This document shows, piece by piece, positions 42,049-50,478 of a DNA stretch of 64,000 nt. Where the stretch lies: positions 1-64,000 of the forward strand of contig JBHOQS010000002.1 of NCBI GenBank assembly GCA_042408875.1, read 5' to 3'. This DNA comes from JBHOQS01 sp042408875. Its GTDB lineage: Bacteria > Chloroflexota > UBA11872 > JBHOQS01. Position 1 is the stretch's first letter, and every line of letters starts with the position of its first letter. The translations under genes were made by a program, and so were the position numbers. Below the pieces are notes generated by a model. It ran no database searches, was not told the DNA's origin, and saw only the letters and a list, made by a program, of their open reading frames with translations.

Positions 42049-43177
42049 ACCCGACGAAGATATCAAGCGGCAGCAAGGCAGTGACGATGAAGTTCGGCAC
42101 ATCGACGAGCTGGCTGATCCGCAGGTCCACCGCCACGCTGCACAGCGCGTAGGCCTGCTGCCGGTCATACCCGCGCGTGCCCAGGTAGTCGATCATGCTG
42201 AGCAGCGCGTTACGCGCCGCCAGCGTGGCGTCCTCAGATTCGTTCACGCCATCCGGGCGCACCGACATGCCGGTGGTGGCATAGAACCGTCGCGGCGATG
42301 CCAGATCGGGCTGAGCAAAGTACTCGTCACGGAAGAACTGGATGCTGCGGATATTGCGTCGGGCCGCCTCACCTTTGTGGAGGCGGAAACGCAGGTGCAA
42401 CGCCGAACGGATCTCGATCGCTGTTCCGCAGGCCTCGCAGTCCCCTTGCGCGAAATGGACGTCCCCGGCTGAGACCAGCGCCCCTTCGACATACACAGGG
42501 ATCAGCATGCTCACACCCGGGGTGAGCTGCTTGATATCGATGTTGCCGGCCGTCTCTCGTGGCGGGATGGTACGCAGCCCTTCTTCGGCGACCGGGCCGC
42601 TTGACGGCACGGCATCTTCAGGCGAGGGCAGCAGCACAAACCCACCGCGCTGCGCCAGATCGGCCTCGCGCTGGGCTACCTGCCGGCGGAGTTCCGCAGA
42701 GGGTGCCACGCCGATGATGCCGGGGAAGGGATTTCGCCGGATGCGCACGCCGGGTAACTGCGGGGACTCCGCATAGTCGCCGAAGAGATGCCAGTGGACG
42801 GTGTACGGTTCGGGAAAAAGATCTCGCAAGAAGCCAAAGCCGGGCACCTCTACCGTGTAGCCCCAGTTGTCCCACGGATCACAATCGATGGCCATCAGCT
42901 TGATTTCCAGCAAATCCCCGGGCTGCGCCCCCTTCACGAACACCGGTCCAGTCAGCGGGTGCACCACGCCGAGCCTGAGCTGCCCGGCGTCGGCGCTAGT
43001 TGACGCCGGGCTAAGTTGCCCGTCAAAAGCATCGCGAGTCTCGAGGACGACAATGTCGCCTGGATCCGCCTCAACCACAGGCGTGACCGCCTCATGCCAG
43101 CGGTTGTGTCCCGTCTCCGGCTGCGCAGCCAGCGGCTTGGACGGGTCAATTGCAATGTGATGGGTCTTGACCGGCAT
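42047..43177 (-). CDS. Acetamidase/formamidase family protein
   Basis: A 376-residue member of the FmdA/AmdA family, which hydrolyses short aliphatic amides to ammonia and the acid. Family segments are HNRWHEAVTPVVEADPGDIVVLETRDAFDGQ, HPLTGPVFVKGAQPGDLLEIKLM, VRIRRNPFPGIIGVAP, GGNIDI-like TAGNIDIKQLTPGVSMLIPVYVEGALVSAGDVHFAQGDCEACGTAIE. The start at 43177 follows AAGGAG; the longer frame upstream is rejected for lack of one. Flanked by solute-binding protein genes, suggesting amide uptake and breakdown. Confidence 0.92.
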   Translation of the reverse strand: MPVKTHHIAIDPSKPLAAQPETGHNRWHEAVTPVVEADPGDIVVLETRDAFDGQLSPASTSADAGQLRLGVVHPLTGPVFVKGAQPGDLLEIKLMAIDCDPWDNWGYTVEVPGFGFLRDLFPEPYTVHWHLFGDYAESPQLPGVRIRRNPFPGIIGVAPSAELRRQVAQREADLAQRGGFVLLPSPEDAVPSSGPVAEEGLRTIPPRETAGNIDIKQLTPGVSMLIPVYVEGALVSAGDVHFAQGDCEACGTAIEIRSALHLRFRLHKGEAARRNIRSIQFFRDEYFAQPDLASPRRFYATTGMSVRPDGVNESEDATLAARNALLSMIDYLGTRGYDRQQAYALCSVAVDLRISQLVDVPNFIVTALLPLDIFVG

Positions 43178-43482
43178 TGCATCATTCTCCTTGCTCTCGC
43201 CTCGCACTTTTGTCTCGCAATCTTCACCGAGGCATAGGGATCTCTGCCTGAGGTGACGAAGCGCCACGACTCGCCGGGCCGGGGCGGAGGCGAACGCGCT
43301 CCTAGCCGCACGCATACTATGCACCGACATACGGGTCTTTGCAACAGCCGGGCATCTCTGTCTTGACGCCTCAGGCACAGGCGCCTAGCATACTGGTGGA
43401 CCCACCATGGCAGGCTGGGGAGCAGAAGGCACAGCAAGGGAGAGATACTAGATTTAATAACCAGCGGTAAGGGACAAACCAG
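43178..43482. other. Divergent promoter region
   Basis: 305 bases between the acetamidase-family gene (minus) and a solute-binding protein gene (plus). It holds a good plus-strand promoter at 43363-43391; no coding sequence or repeat was recognised. Confidence 0.5.
43363..43391 (+). promoter_or_regulatory. Sigma-70 promoter of a solute-binding protein gene
   Basis: TTGACG (43363-43368), exactly 17 nt, then TAGCAT (43386-43391). Predicted start about 43398, giving an 85-nt leader to the ATG at 43483. Confidence 0.55.
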
Positions 43483-44838
43483 ATGAACACGCCGAGTACT
43501 TACACGACGCGGCCCACCCGACGGGCCTGGCTGCGGTCGCTAGGGTTCGGTGCCACAGCTACGCTGCTGAGCTGCCGCACAGGGCTGCCACGCCAGCAGC
43601 CTCAGGAGGCCGCGGCCCCGGTCCTGCCGGTCCCGCGCTCGATTGAGTACTGGAGCTCCGCAGCAGCTGGAGCGGCGCTCCAGGCGCAGACGGCCATGCT
43701 CGAGCGCTACCAGGCGCTCAACCCCGGCGTCACCGTGACGACCGCCGTGGCGCCATATGTGCAGAACGTACCTGAGAAGACGATTACCGCCATCGCCTCC
43801 GGCGCGCCACCGGACGCCGCGACGTTCGACCGCTTCATGATCGCCTCATTTGCGATCAAGGACACCTTCACGCCGTTGTCACGGCTGGCACGCCGCGACG
43901 GGATCACCGAGCGCGAGTACTACCCCTTCGCCTGGGCAGAGGCCGGCTACAAGGGCGAACTGTACGCCCTGCCCTATCAGACCGGCATCCGCGCACTGTA
44001 CTACAACCGGGCCCACCTGCGCGATGCCGGGCTCGATCCCGACCGGCCTCCCCGTACCCTGGCCGAACTAGATGAGCAGGCGCTGCGGCTCACCCGCCAG
44101 GATGCCGACCGCTATACTCGCGTGGGCTTTATTCCGTGGATCGGCAACAGCCACTTCTATACCTGGGGCTGGCTCTTCGGCGGGGAGTTTTACGATGACC
44201 AGACCCGAAGATGCACGGCCAACCACCCGCGCAACATCGAGGCCATGGAGTGGCTGGCCGGGTACGCCCGCCGCTACGGGGACGAGCGCCTGCGCGCATT
44301 CGAGGCCACGTTTAGCACCGTCCAGGGCGGGGCGTTCATCGGGGAGCTGGTCAGCTTTTTCCACACTACGCAAACCCTTACGCAGGACCTGGCACGCCTG
44401 GCGCCACAGATCGACTACGCGGTGATGCCACTTCCGCCCGCGCCCGGCCGGAGCACGACGAGCACGTGGGCCGGGGGCTTTGGCTACATCATCCCGCGCG
44501 GCGCGAAGCAGGTCGAGGCCGCCTGGCACTTCATTAAGTTTATGGGCGGGGATGAGGGAGAGCTGCTGTGGACCCAGACCACGTTCAACCTGCCGGTGCG
44601 CGTGAACGTGGCGGCGAGCACGTTCTGGCAGGAACAGGCGCGCAATCCCCGCGTGAAGGTGTTCCTCGACCTGCTGCCTATCGCACGCTACCGGCCTATC
44701 ATGCCGGCTGCTCAACGCCTGTGGGACGAGCTTATCGCCGCAGTAGACCTGGTGCGCAAGGGCCAGCTCTCTCCCAAGGACGCTCTGGACGCGGTCACGC
44801 AGCGGGTGAACCTGGAGCTCGCCCAGTTGGGCGCGTAA
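43483..44838 (+). CDS. ABC solute-binding lipoprotein
   Basis: A 451-residue family-1 solute-binding protein with leader TRRAWLRSLGFGATATLLSC (lipobox LLSC). Mature features are IEYWSSAAAGAALQAQTAMLERYQALNPGVTV, GAPPDAATFDRFMIASF, YKGELYALPYQTGIRALYYNRAHLRDAGLDPDRPPRTLAEL and a C-terminal TSTWAGGFGYIIPRGAKQVEAAWHFIKFM. Presumably tethered to the outer face of the membrane to capture a sugar. TAAGGG precedes the ATG. Same strand as the next binding protein, but separated by 381 nt. Confidence 0.92.
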   Translation: MNTPSTYTTRPTRRAWLRSLGFGATATLLSCRTGLPRQQPQEAAAPVLPVPRSIEYWSSAAAGAALQAQTAMLERYQALNPGVTVTTAVAPYVQNVPEKTITAIASGAPPDAATFDRFMIASFAIKDTFTPLSRLARRDGITEREYYPFAWAEAGYKGELYALPYQTGIRALYYNRAHLRDAGLDPDRPPRTLAELDEQALRLTRQDADRYTRVGFIPWIGNSHFYTWGWLFGGEFYDDQTRRCTANHPRNIEAMEWLAGYARRYGDERLRAFEATFSTVQGGAFIGELVSFFHTTQTLTQDLARLAPQIDYAVMPLPPAPGRSTTSTWAGGFGYIIPRGAKQVEAAWHFIKFMGGDEGELLWTQTTFNLPVRVNVAASTFWQEQARNPRVKVFLDLLPIARYRPIMPAAQRLWDELIAAVDLVRKGQLSPKDALDAVTQRVNLELAQLGA

Positions 44839-45003
44839 GTGATGAGCCAGCGCCGGTGGCGCTCTACCACTGGCAGGCAGCTCGACGTGAGCAGTGAGTA
44901 GCAGCGTCTCGCTCATGCGTACAGTCCCGGACAGCCTGCACAATGGTGCGCCAGGCGGGCTCTGTGCACCGCGAGCATGGCACCAATGGTGCCGGTTTTC
45001 TAT

Positions 45004-45035
45004 ACTTGACTTGCTCTTGACTTGACTTGCTCTTG
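45004..45035. repeat. 16-bp perfect tandem duplication
   Basis: ACTTGACTTGCTCTTG occurs twice without a gap. Each unit itself holds two TTGACT/TTGCTC half-units, so a candidate -35 hexamer (TTGACT) is multiplied. Confidence 0.92.
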
Positions 45036-45041
45036 AAAAGA

Positions 45042-45073
45042 AGTAACAAAAAGTAAAAGTAGCAAAAAGTAAA
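45042..45073. repeat. 16-bp near-perfect tandem duplication
   Basis: AGTAACAAAAAGTAAA is followed by AGTAGCAAAAAGTAAA (15 of 16 identical), six bases after the preceding 16-bp duplication. Confidence 0.88.
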
Positions 45074-45219
45074 GTAGAAAGTGGTGGGTTGCTCTCAGGC
45101 GCCGGTGTGCATGTGGGGCACGCACAGAAACATCCGTACCAGAAGATATGGTGTGGCGGCTCTCGCCGCCGGCCCATGAGGATGGGTCCGGGAAGAGCAA
45201 ACATATGCGAGGTGTGGAG

Positions 45220-46584
45220 ATGCACGCATTGAATACGACCGCTCTGACCCGCCGCAGCGCACTCGGCGCTGCCGCGCTCTTTCCCCTGCTGGCGCTGAGC
45301 TCGGCTGCTTGCCGGCAGCAGGCCGGGACTACGACCGCGCCGAAGGCGTCGGCGGCGCCGGCCAAGCTGGTGCATCCAGTGCGCCGGCCGCCGGACGATC
45401 GCCTCTTCAAGCTGCGCGAGGAGCTCTATGCCGACTTCACCAAAGAGTTCCCCCATATCCAGGTCGAGCTTGTCGGTGGCATCGACCTCAAGCCGCAGCT
45501 CGTCACGCGCCATGCGGCCGGTGATCCGTACAGCTTCGTCGAGAACGACTGGGGAACATGGACCGACCTGGCGGAAGCCGGAGCAATCATCGAACTCGGT
45601 CCCTTTTACGCCAAGGACAAGATCGATCCGGCTCAGACGTTCATCCCGCGCAGCGTCGAGGTAATGAGCCTCGACGGCAAGATCTACGGCCTCCCGGTGA
45701 GCGTGTCAGCCGATGCGCTGGCCTACAACCTCGACCTGTTTGACACCGCCGGAGTGAAGTATCCGCCGGTGAACCCCGACGATAAGAGCTGGAATATGGA
45801 CGCCTTTCTTGAGGTAGCCCAGAAGCTGACGAGCCCACCGAATAGCTGGGGATTCAGCGGCGCGCTGAACTGCTTCAACATCGGTGGGGTCACGGATGGC
45901 ACGTACTTCGGCATGCCGGCCTGGGACGATAGCAAGAAAAAGGCCCAGATGGATACGCCAGAGTTCCGTCGCGGGCTCCAGTACTTCCTTGACTTACTGC
46001 ATCGCTACAAGGTGCAGCCTAACGCTGAGGAGCAGGCCAGCTTGACGGCGTCGCTGCCGCGGGGCACGCATCTCTTCCTGACCGGCAAGATCGCTATGGC
46101 CGGGGTGTGCGTGATCTGGAGCCAACAGCAGGCGCCGTTCCGCTGGGCGCTGGCGACAATCCCATACTCCGGTCCCGGCAAGAACATCTCCGCTCGCATG
46201 TGGCCGCACGCGCTGCATATGGGCGCGGTCAAGCACCAGGATGCCGTGTGGGAGCTGTTCCGCTGGCTGATCAAGCCGGAGAACGGCGGCCGCTACCCGC
46301 TCGCGGCCGGACATTCGGTCTCGCCACTGCTAAAACCGGGCGCGTCCGACCTGGTGCAGAAGGAGCGTCTGCGGGAGACCGGCATTGATCCCAAGGCGTT
46401 CCTGCTCCAGGTGCAGAACACGATCCCGTCTGCATCGGGCATGCTGAAGTACCCCGGCTGGCCCGACGTGACCAGGGAGCTGACCCCGAAGTACGACGAG
46501 TTCCGCCAGCTCAGGCTGGGCACCGCCGAGTACGCTCGCTTTGCCAATGAGACCATCGAGCGACTCCTCATTCCCAAACGCTAG
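45220..46584 (+). CDS. ABC solute-binding lipoprotein (Tat-type)
   Basis: A 454-residue family-1 solute-binding protein; leader TRRSALGAAALFPLLALSSAAC with lipobox Cys. Mature part carries RLFKLREELYADFTKEFPHIQVELVGG, PYSFVENDWGTWTDLAEAGAI, LDGKIYGLPVSVSADALAYNLDLFDTAGVKYPPVNPDDKSW and ISARMWPHALHMGAVKHQDAVWELFRWL. The start at 45220 is chosen for its GAGGTG site; an ATG at 45205 is possible. The 3' end, including the stop, is tandemly duplicated. Confidence 0.91.
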   Translation: MHALNTTALTRRSALGAAALFPLLALSSAACRQQAGTTTAPKASAAPAKLVHPVRRPPDDRLFKLREELYADFTKEFPHIQVELVGGIDLKPQLVTRHAAGDPYSFVENDWGTWTDLAEAGAIIELGPFYAKDKIDPAQTFIPRSVEVMSLDGKIYGLPVSVSADALAYNLDLFDTAGVKYPPVNPDDKSWNMDAFLEVAQKLTSPPNSWGFSGALNCFNIGGVTDGTYFGMPAWDDSKKKAQMDTPEFRRGLQYFLDLLHRYKVQPNAEEQASLTASLPRGTHLFLTGKIAMAGVCVIWSQQQAPFRWALATIPYSGPGKNISARMWPHALHMGAVKHQDAVWELFRWLIKPENGGRYPLAAGHSVSPLLKPGASDLVQKERLRETGIDPKAFLLQVQNTIPSASGMLKYPGWPDVTRELTPKYDEFRQLRLGTAEYARFANETIERLLIPKR

Positions 46585-46599
46585 GTCCCAAACGCTAGG
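46572..46599. repeat. 14-bp duplication covering a stop codon
   Basis: TCCCAAACGCTAGG occurs twice in tandem (46572-46585, 46586-46599). The first copy encodes the last residues and the TAG stop of the solute-binding protein gene. Confidence 0.92.
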
Positions 46600-46637
46600 C
46601 GGTCTGAAACGATAGCTCGCCACGGAGCGAAACGCCG

Positions 46638-46949
46638 TTGGCTGTTGTTGCAGATGCCAGTCCGCTTATTCTCTTCGCGCGGGCAGGGCTGCTCCAACTT
46701 TTCCATGAGCTATTTGGAGCTATTTGGGGAGGTGTGGATCCCACCGCAGGTCGCAGCCGAGATCTACTCTAACGCCCCGATACGTCCAGGAGCGCCCCAG
46801 AGCGCGGCTGTTATCGGCGGCTGGCTGCGCGAGGAAGCCCCCGCGACTCCGTGATCGTACGGTCTCTTGCTGCTCGTCTCGAGCTCTCACCCACGCTGTA
46901 CCGACAGATCCTTGAGGACGCTGGCGAGTCTCCGGAAATCCGTGCCTAA
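46638..46949 (+). pseudogene. Broken PIN-domain (DUF3368-like, VapC-type) gene
   Basis: The first frame reads VVADASPLILFARAGLLQLFHELFG, the typical N-terminus of DUF3368/PIN-domain toxin-like RNases with the first catalytic Asp. A tandem duplication of GAGCTATTTG (46707-46726) then shifts the frame. In the new frame the protein continues with GEVWIPPQVAAEIYSNAPI and ends at a stop (46851-46853). A third frame gives a C-terminus of the same family (LAARLELSPTLYRQILEDAGE) and stops at 46947-46949. The middle, where the remaining catalytic acidic residues belong, is missing. Start would be TTG 46638. No antitoxin gene is seen. Confidence 0.75.
46707..46726. repeat. 10-bp duplication frameshifting the PIN gene
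   Basis: GAGCTATTTG occurs twice in tandem inside the PIN-domain remnant. Removing one copy restores the reading HELFGEVWIPP, so the duplication is the inactivating or a secondary lesion. Confidence 0.9.
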
Positions 46950-46977
46950 CAGTGGATGAGAGCTGCTCCTCAGGCCT

Positions 46978-49356
46978 TCACCCTGCCGGCACCAGAGCCA
47001 GCGCGCCCTCCGCCCCGGCCACGATGTCGTCGCGGTCCATCAGCAGTGGATGGTGGCGGCCAGCCAGCCAGTCCTGGAACTGGTCAGCGTAGTGCGGGCT
47101 GGCCGGGTGGCCAGAGTTGCCCGCGGTGTTCACGCCCCAGGCACGGTCAGGCTCAGCCATGTCAGCCAGGAAGCGATAGTGCGGCCCGGAGACGGTCTCC
47201 AGCCACTCGCGTTCGGCGAAGCCGTTCTGGTTGAGGCAGCCGGTGCTACCGGGGCAGGGCGCTGGCCCGATGTCCAGCACCGCCGCCAGCTCCGGCGAGC
47301 GCGACGAGAGCGGGTGGCGCAGGGTGAGGGGGTGGAGCTCGCCCCAGGTCCAGCGGCTCATGTCGGGCCCGAGCCGCTGCGCCAGCCAGTCCAGGGCCTC
47401 TTCCAGGGCCTGCCGCGCTTCGTCTTGGACACTGCGCCCCTTGAGCCAGCCGTAGCGGTCGCCGTCGGTAAGCAGGCTGTGCGCGAGGAAGTTTGCTCCA
47501 CCAGCGGCTAGGCCGACCAGATGCGCGGGGAAGCGCGCTGCGGCCACACGGCGCGTCCAGCGCAGCCAGAAGACCTGGAAGATACTGGCTGCTATGCTAT
47601 CGAGGCTGAAGCGATAGTCCCAGCGGCGCAAGAGGTCAAGCGCCTGCGCCACGCGGCCAGAGGCGGGCTGGAGCAGCTCCACCAGTGCCGGGCAGACCTC
47701 GGCGGCGCGGCCGTTGTAGTCGTCCATCTGCATGGCCGCCATGTCCTCCCGCGTGTAGCGCCGTGGCTGGTCGAGCCAGTAGTGGATCCGCAGCATGCGG
47801 TAGCCATCGGCGTACGCGCCATACAGCGGCGCCTGCGGCGTGGAGGGCGCCGGCGGATTGTTGGCCGAGCCGATCCAGCCCCGCGGGGGGTCGATATGCC
47901 CCGGCAGCAGATGGAACGGAATGTAGCCCTGCCAGCGGTCAGCCGGATCGTTGGCGCGCCGGTAGCCGCGCGTGATGCGCCCGCGCACCGGGATACGGCC
48001 GCGCATCTGGTAGCCGATGTGCCCCGCCGCATCGGCGAAGCCCGGGTTCTGGCCACCACCCGGCCACCCGGCCTGCACCGCGCGGAACTCTTCGACACTG
48101 CGAGCGCGCATAGCCTGTAGGCTCACCGTCAGTGGGTCGCCGGGTTCCTGACAGATCCAGCGAAGCGATAACGGAGGATCACCGGCCGGGTCTACGCTAG
48201 GGATAAGGTCGTTCACGATCGGGCCGCGCACAGTCGAGCGTACCATCAGCCGCACCGGCTCTTCGCCACGCACATGGATGATCTCTTCACGCACCTCGAA
48301 CGGCACCCAGGCATCGCCCTCTCGATAGAGCGAGGGGTCCTGCGGATGCACCTCCTCGACATAAAGGTCGCGCACCGAGCTGACGTTGTTGGTCAGTCCC
48401 CAGGACACGTGCCGGTTCCGGCCGTTGCCGAGTGGGAGCTCACCCGGCGTAGCGATGCCGATGCAATCGTAGCCGGCCCCGCAGAGATGTACTTCATAGC
48501 GGGCCGAGGGCTGGCTGAACGGCACATGGCCGTCAGAAGCCAGGATCGCATTCCCGGTGGCTGACTTCGTCGGGCCGATCGCCCATTGGTTACTGCCGGC
48601 CGGGCGTTCCACGAGGGGTTCGGCGGCCAGGCGGGCCAGGTGCTCCTCGGCCGGCACGATGTACACGTCGCCGTGCTCCAGCGACAGGTACGCCTCGGCC
48701 AGCTCCGGCGGCAGGTAGCGCAGCGCCGCCTCAGCCAGCACAATGCCCTCGATGCGGCCACTGAACTGCCACATATACCAGCGGCTAATCGTGAGCGTGT
48801 CCAGCGGGGTCCAGGGCTGCGGCCGGTAGTCCAGGATGTCGAACTCCAGGGGCAGCTCATCGCCGAACTGGGCAATCGCCGCGTTCACCCCGGCGGCGTA
48901 GCCCTCCAACGCCTCGCGCGCCTCCGCAGAGATCACCTCCCACTCGCGCTCGGCGATCTGCCGGAAGCCCAGGATGCGGCTGCGTCGGTCCTCCGCGAGC
49001 CCGGCGCGCCCCAGCACTTCAGCGAGCGTCCCGTACGCCGCGCGGCGGCGGTAGTCCATCTGCCACAAGCGATCCTGGGCCACAGCGAAGCCATAGCCGA
49101 AGAAGAGATCCCAGGCGCGCTCAGCGAAGATGTGCGGAATACCCCACCGATCACGGATGATTTCCACCTGCGCCTGCACCGGCGCGGTGACCGTCCCGCT
49201 GGATGGCGGCAGTTTCCGCTGCAGATAGGCGTCACGCCACGCGTAGAGGGCCTCACGATTGATGCCATGCGCAACGCAGAGCTGCTCAGCCGTCTGCTCC
49301 CCACGCAGCAGTGCTAGCACTGCCGAACGCTGCGCTGGACTCAGTGCTGTAGGCAT
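46978..49356 (-). CDS. Penicillin acylase family protein with N-terminal helix-turn-helix
   Basis: A 792-residue Ntn-hydrolase of the penicillin/cephalosporin acylase and homoserine-lactone acylase family. The autoprocessing site and nucleophile Ser are in PAGSNQWAIGPTKSATG near residue 253. IIRDRWGIPHIFAERAWDLFFGYGFAVAQDRLWQMDYRRR and the beta-chain GNSGHPASPHYADQFQDWLAG are typical. Residues 5-47 (LSPAQRSAVLALLRGEQTAE, then QLCVAHGINREALYAWRDAYL) look like a transposase-style helix-turn-helix. No signal peptide precedes the catalytic part, unlike the periplasmic norm. Strong GGGAGGGAG site. Confidence 0.88.
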   Translation of the reverse strand: MPTALSPAQRSAVLALLRGEQTAEQLCVAHGINREALYAWRDAYLQRKLPPSSGTVTAPVQAQVEIIRDRWGIPHIFAERAWDLFFGYGFAVAQDRLWQMDYRRRAAYGTLAEVLGRAGLAEDRRSRILGFRQIAEREWEVISAEAREALEGYAAGVNAAIAQFGDELPLEFDILDYRPQPWTPLDTLTISRWYMWQFSGRIEGIVLAEAALRYLPPELAEAYLSLEHGDVYIVPAEEHLARLAAEPLVERPAGSNQWAIGPTKSATGNAILASDGHVPFSQPSARYEVHLCGAGYDCIGIATPGELPLGNGRNRHVSWGLTNNVSSVRDLYVEEVHPQDPSLYREGDAWVPFEVREEIIHVRGEEPVRLMVRSTVRGPIVNDLIPSVDPAGDPPLSLRWICQEPGDPLTVSLQAMRARSVEEFRAVQAGWPGGGQNPGFADAAGHIGYQMRGRIPVRGRITRGYRRANDPADRWQGYIPFHLLPGHIDPPRGWIGSANNPPAPSTPQAPLYGAYADGYRMLRIHYWLDQPRRYTREDMAAMQMDDYNGRAAEVCPALVELLQPASGRVAQALDLLRRWDYRFSLDSIAASIFQVFWLRWTRRVAAARFPAHLVGLAAGGANFLAHSLLTDGDRYGWLKGRSVQDEARQALEEALDWLAQRLGPDMSRWTWGELHPLTLRHPLSSRSPELAAVLDIGPAPCPGSTGCLNQNGFAEREWLETVSGPHYRFLADMAEPDRAWGVNTAGNSGHPASPHYADQFQDWLAGRHHPLLMDRDDIVAGAEGALALVPAG

Positions 49357-49380
49357 CGTGCTCCCTCCCGGCGCCTGGCC

Positions 49381-50478
49381 TCAGGCCAGCGCCTGCTCCA
49401 CCAGCCGCACGTGTGCACGAGCGCGTTCGAGCTCGTGCAAGACCGCACGGTACAGCCCCTCGGCGCTCTCCCGCAGCGAGCGCCGCGAGACCGTATAGGG
49501 ATCAGTCTTCAGCTCTTCTTCGATGGTATCGATCCACTCCTGCGGCAGGTTCGCCGGACCAGCCAGCGCTGCGGCGAAGGCGCTACAGATATAGGCGCGA
49601 CAGTCGCAATCTCGCCCAAAGTTGACGCAGCGCAGGATCGTTTCTTTGGGATCAGCGCCGGTCAGCGAGAAGACAGCCAGCGCTGACGAGAGCATCTCTA
49701 CGGCGTCGGAGATAGGCCGCCCTTTGTAGCGCTCGGCGTAGAGTGGCCGCAGAGCATGCCAGTCCCCGGTCTCTCTGGCCCACTGAAGGCCCTGCTGCAC
49801 CTCGGCCAGCGGCTGCGGCGAGAGCTGGGCCAGAGCTGCGTCAATCACGTCCTGCGGGGTGGCGCCGGGCTTGAGCCCTTCGGCTACCCCGGCGGCGATG
49901 GCGGCAGCCACGTCGATCGCATAGTTGCCTGGCCGGCCCTCCACATCCTTCAGGCGACCCACATCGCGGGCGTCGAGCGCAGCCTGGCGCGGATTGCAGG
50001 CGTTGATGATCCCGACCGGCACGATCATCTTGCTGGTGCCGATGAAGCCGGGCCACGCAGCGTAGCGGCCGACCTCGGTCGGGGGAATACCAGCCTTCAG
50101 ACTGAGGTAGATCACCTGATCCTGGGGCCCGAGCAGGTAGCCGAACTTGTCGGGATCGATGTCGCGCACCCACACGCGGGCCAGGTCGTTGACCGTGACC
50201 CGCCCCTGCTTCTCGATGATCGCCGTGACCATCAGGCGGTGGCGTTCCATGCCGTCCTCGGTCATTCCCGGTGGGCGATGGTGCGCCTTGTAATGGAAAT
50301 CCGGCCCCCACGGCTGCTTGCGGATGCGCTCGGGCTTGTCCTGCGGCAGCAGCCGGTCGAGGAAGCCGTACTTTTCCTCGATCGCCTGCCAACTCATCCC
50401 CTCGGTGATATCGCCCATCGAGTTGGCAATAGCCGCGCACGCCTCGAGAGCAAAGATTTTGTCATAGAGTGATGCCAT
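49381..50478 (-). CDS. ADP-ribosylglycohydrolase family protein
   Basis: A 365-residue ARH-fold protein. N-terminal helices with GDITEGMSWQAIEEKYG, the first metal motif region GMTEDGMERHRLM (family TDDT/TEDT), and the second metal motif FGRDCDCRAYICSAFAAALAGPANLP (family G.DaDT). The metal-binding acidic residues are kept but the usual Thr after DAD/DCD is Cys. The family removes ADP-ribose from proteins or acts on related nucleosides. The ATG overlaps the upstream binding-protein stop by one base (TGATG), indicating coupling and a possible role in using the imported compound. Confidence 0.85.
   Translation of the reverse strand: MASLYDKIFALEACAAIANSMGDITEGMSWQAIEEKYGFLDRLLPQDKPERIRKQPWGPDFHYKAHHRPPGMTEDGMERHRLMVTAIIEKQGRVTVNDLARVWVRDIDPDKFGYLLGPQDQVIYLSLKAGIPPTEVGRYAAWPGFIGTSKMIVPVGIINACNPRQAALDARDVGRLKDVEGRPGNYAIDVAAAIAAGVAEGLKPGATPQDVIDAALAQLSPQPLAEVQQGLQWARETGDWHALRPLYAERYKGRPISDAVEMLSSALAVFSLTGADPKETILRCVNFGRDCDCRAYICSAFAAALAGPANLPQEWIDTIEEELKTDPYTVSRRSLRESAEGLYRAVLHELERARAHVRLVEQALA

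Larger units (their letters stand above)
44839..45219. other. Repeat-rich leader before a solute-binding protein gene
   Basis: A 381-base gap. GGCACC/GGTGCC (44979-44993) forms a 6-bp inverted repeat with 3-nt loop and is followed by TTTTC, so it may terminate the upstream gene or act as an operator. TATACT follows at 45001. Two different 16-bp tandem duplications then fill 45004-45073. No gene is seen. Confidence 0.55.

Noticed and set aside
44979..44993. TGGCAC-containing palindrome as a sigma-54 promoter.
   Set aside because: The -12 GC element at the required spacing is missing; the sequence is better explained as a simple inverted repeat.
45004..45073. Consecutive repeats that might be a CRISPR array.
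   Set aside because: The units are abutting two-copy duplications of 16 bp without spacers, and no cas genes are in the window.
44068..45513. A 481-codon minus-strand open frame across two solute-binding protein genes and their gap.
   Set aside because: It spans two genuine plus-strand genes and the repeat-rich gap, and shows no recognisable protein.
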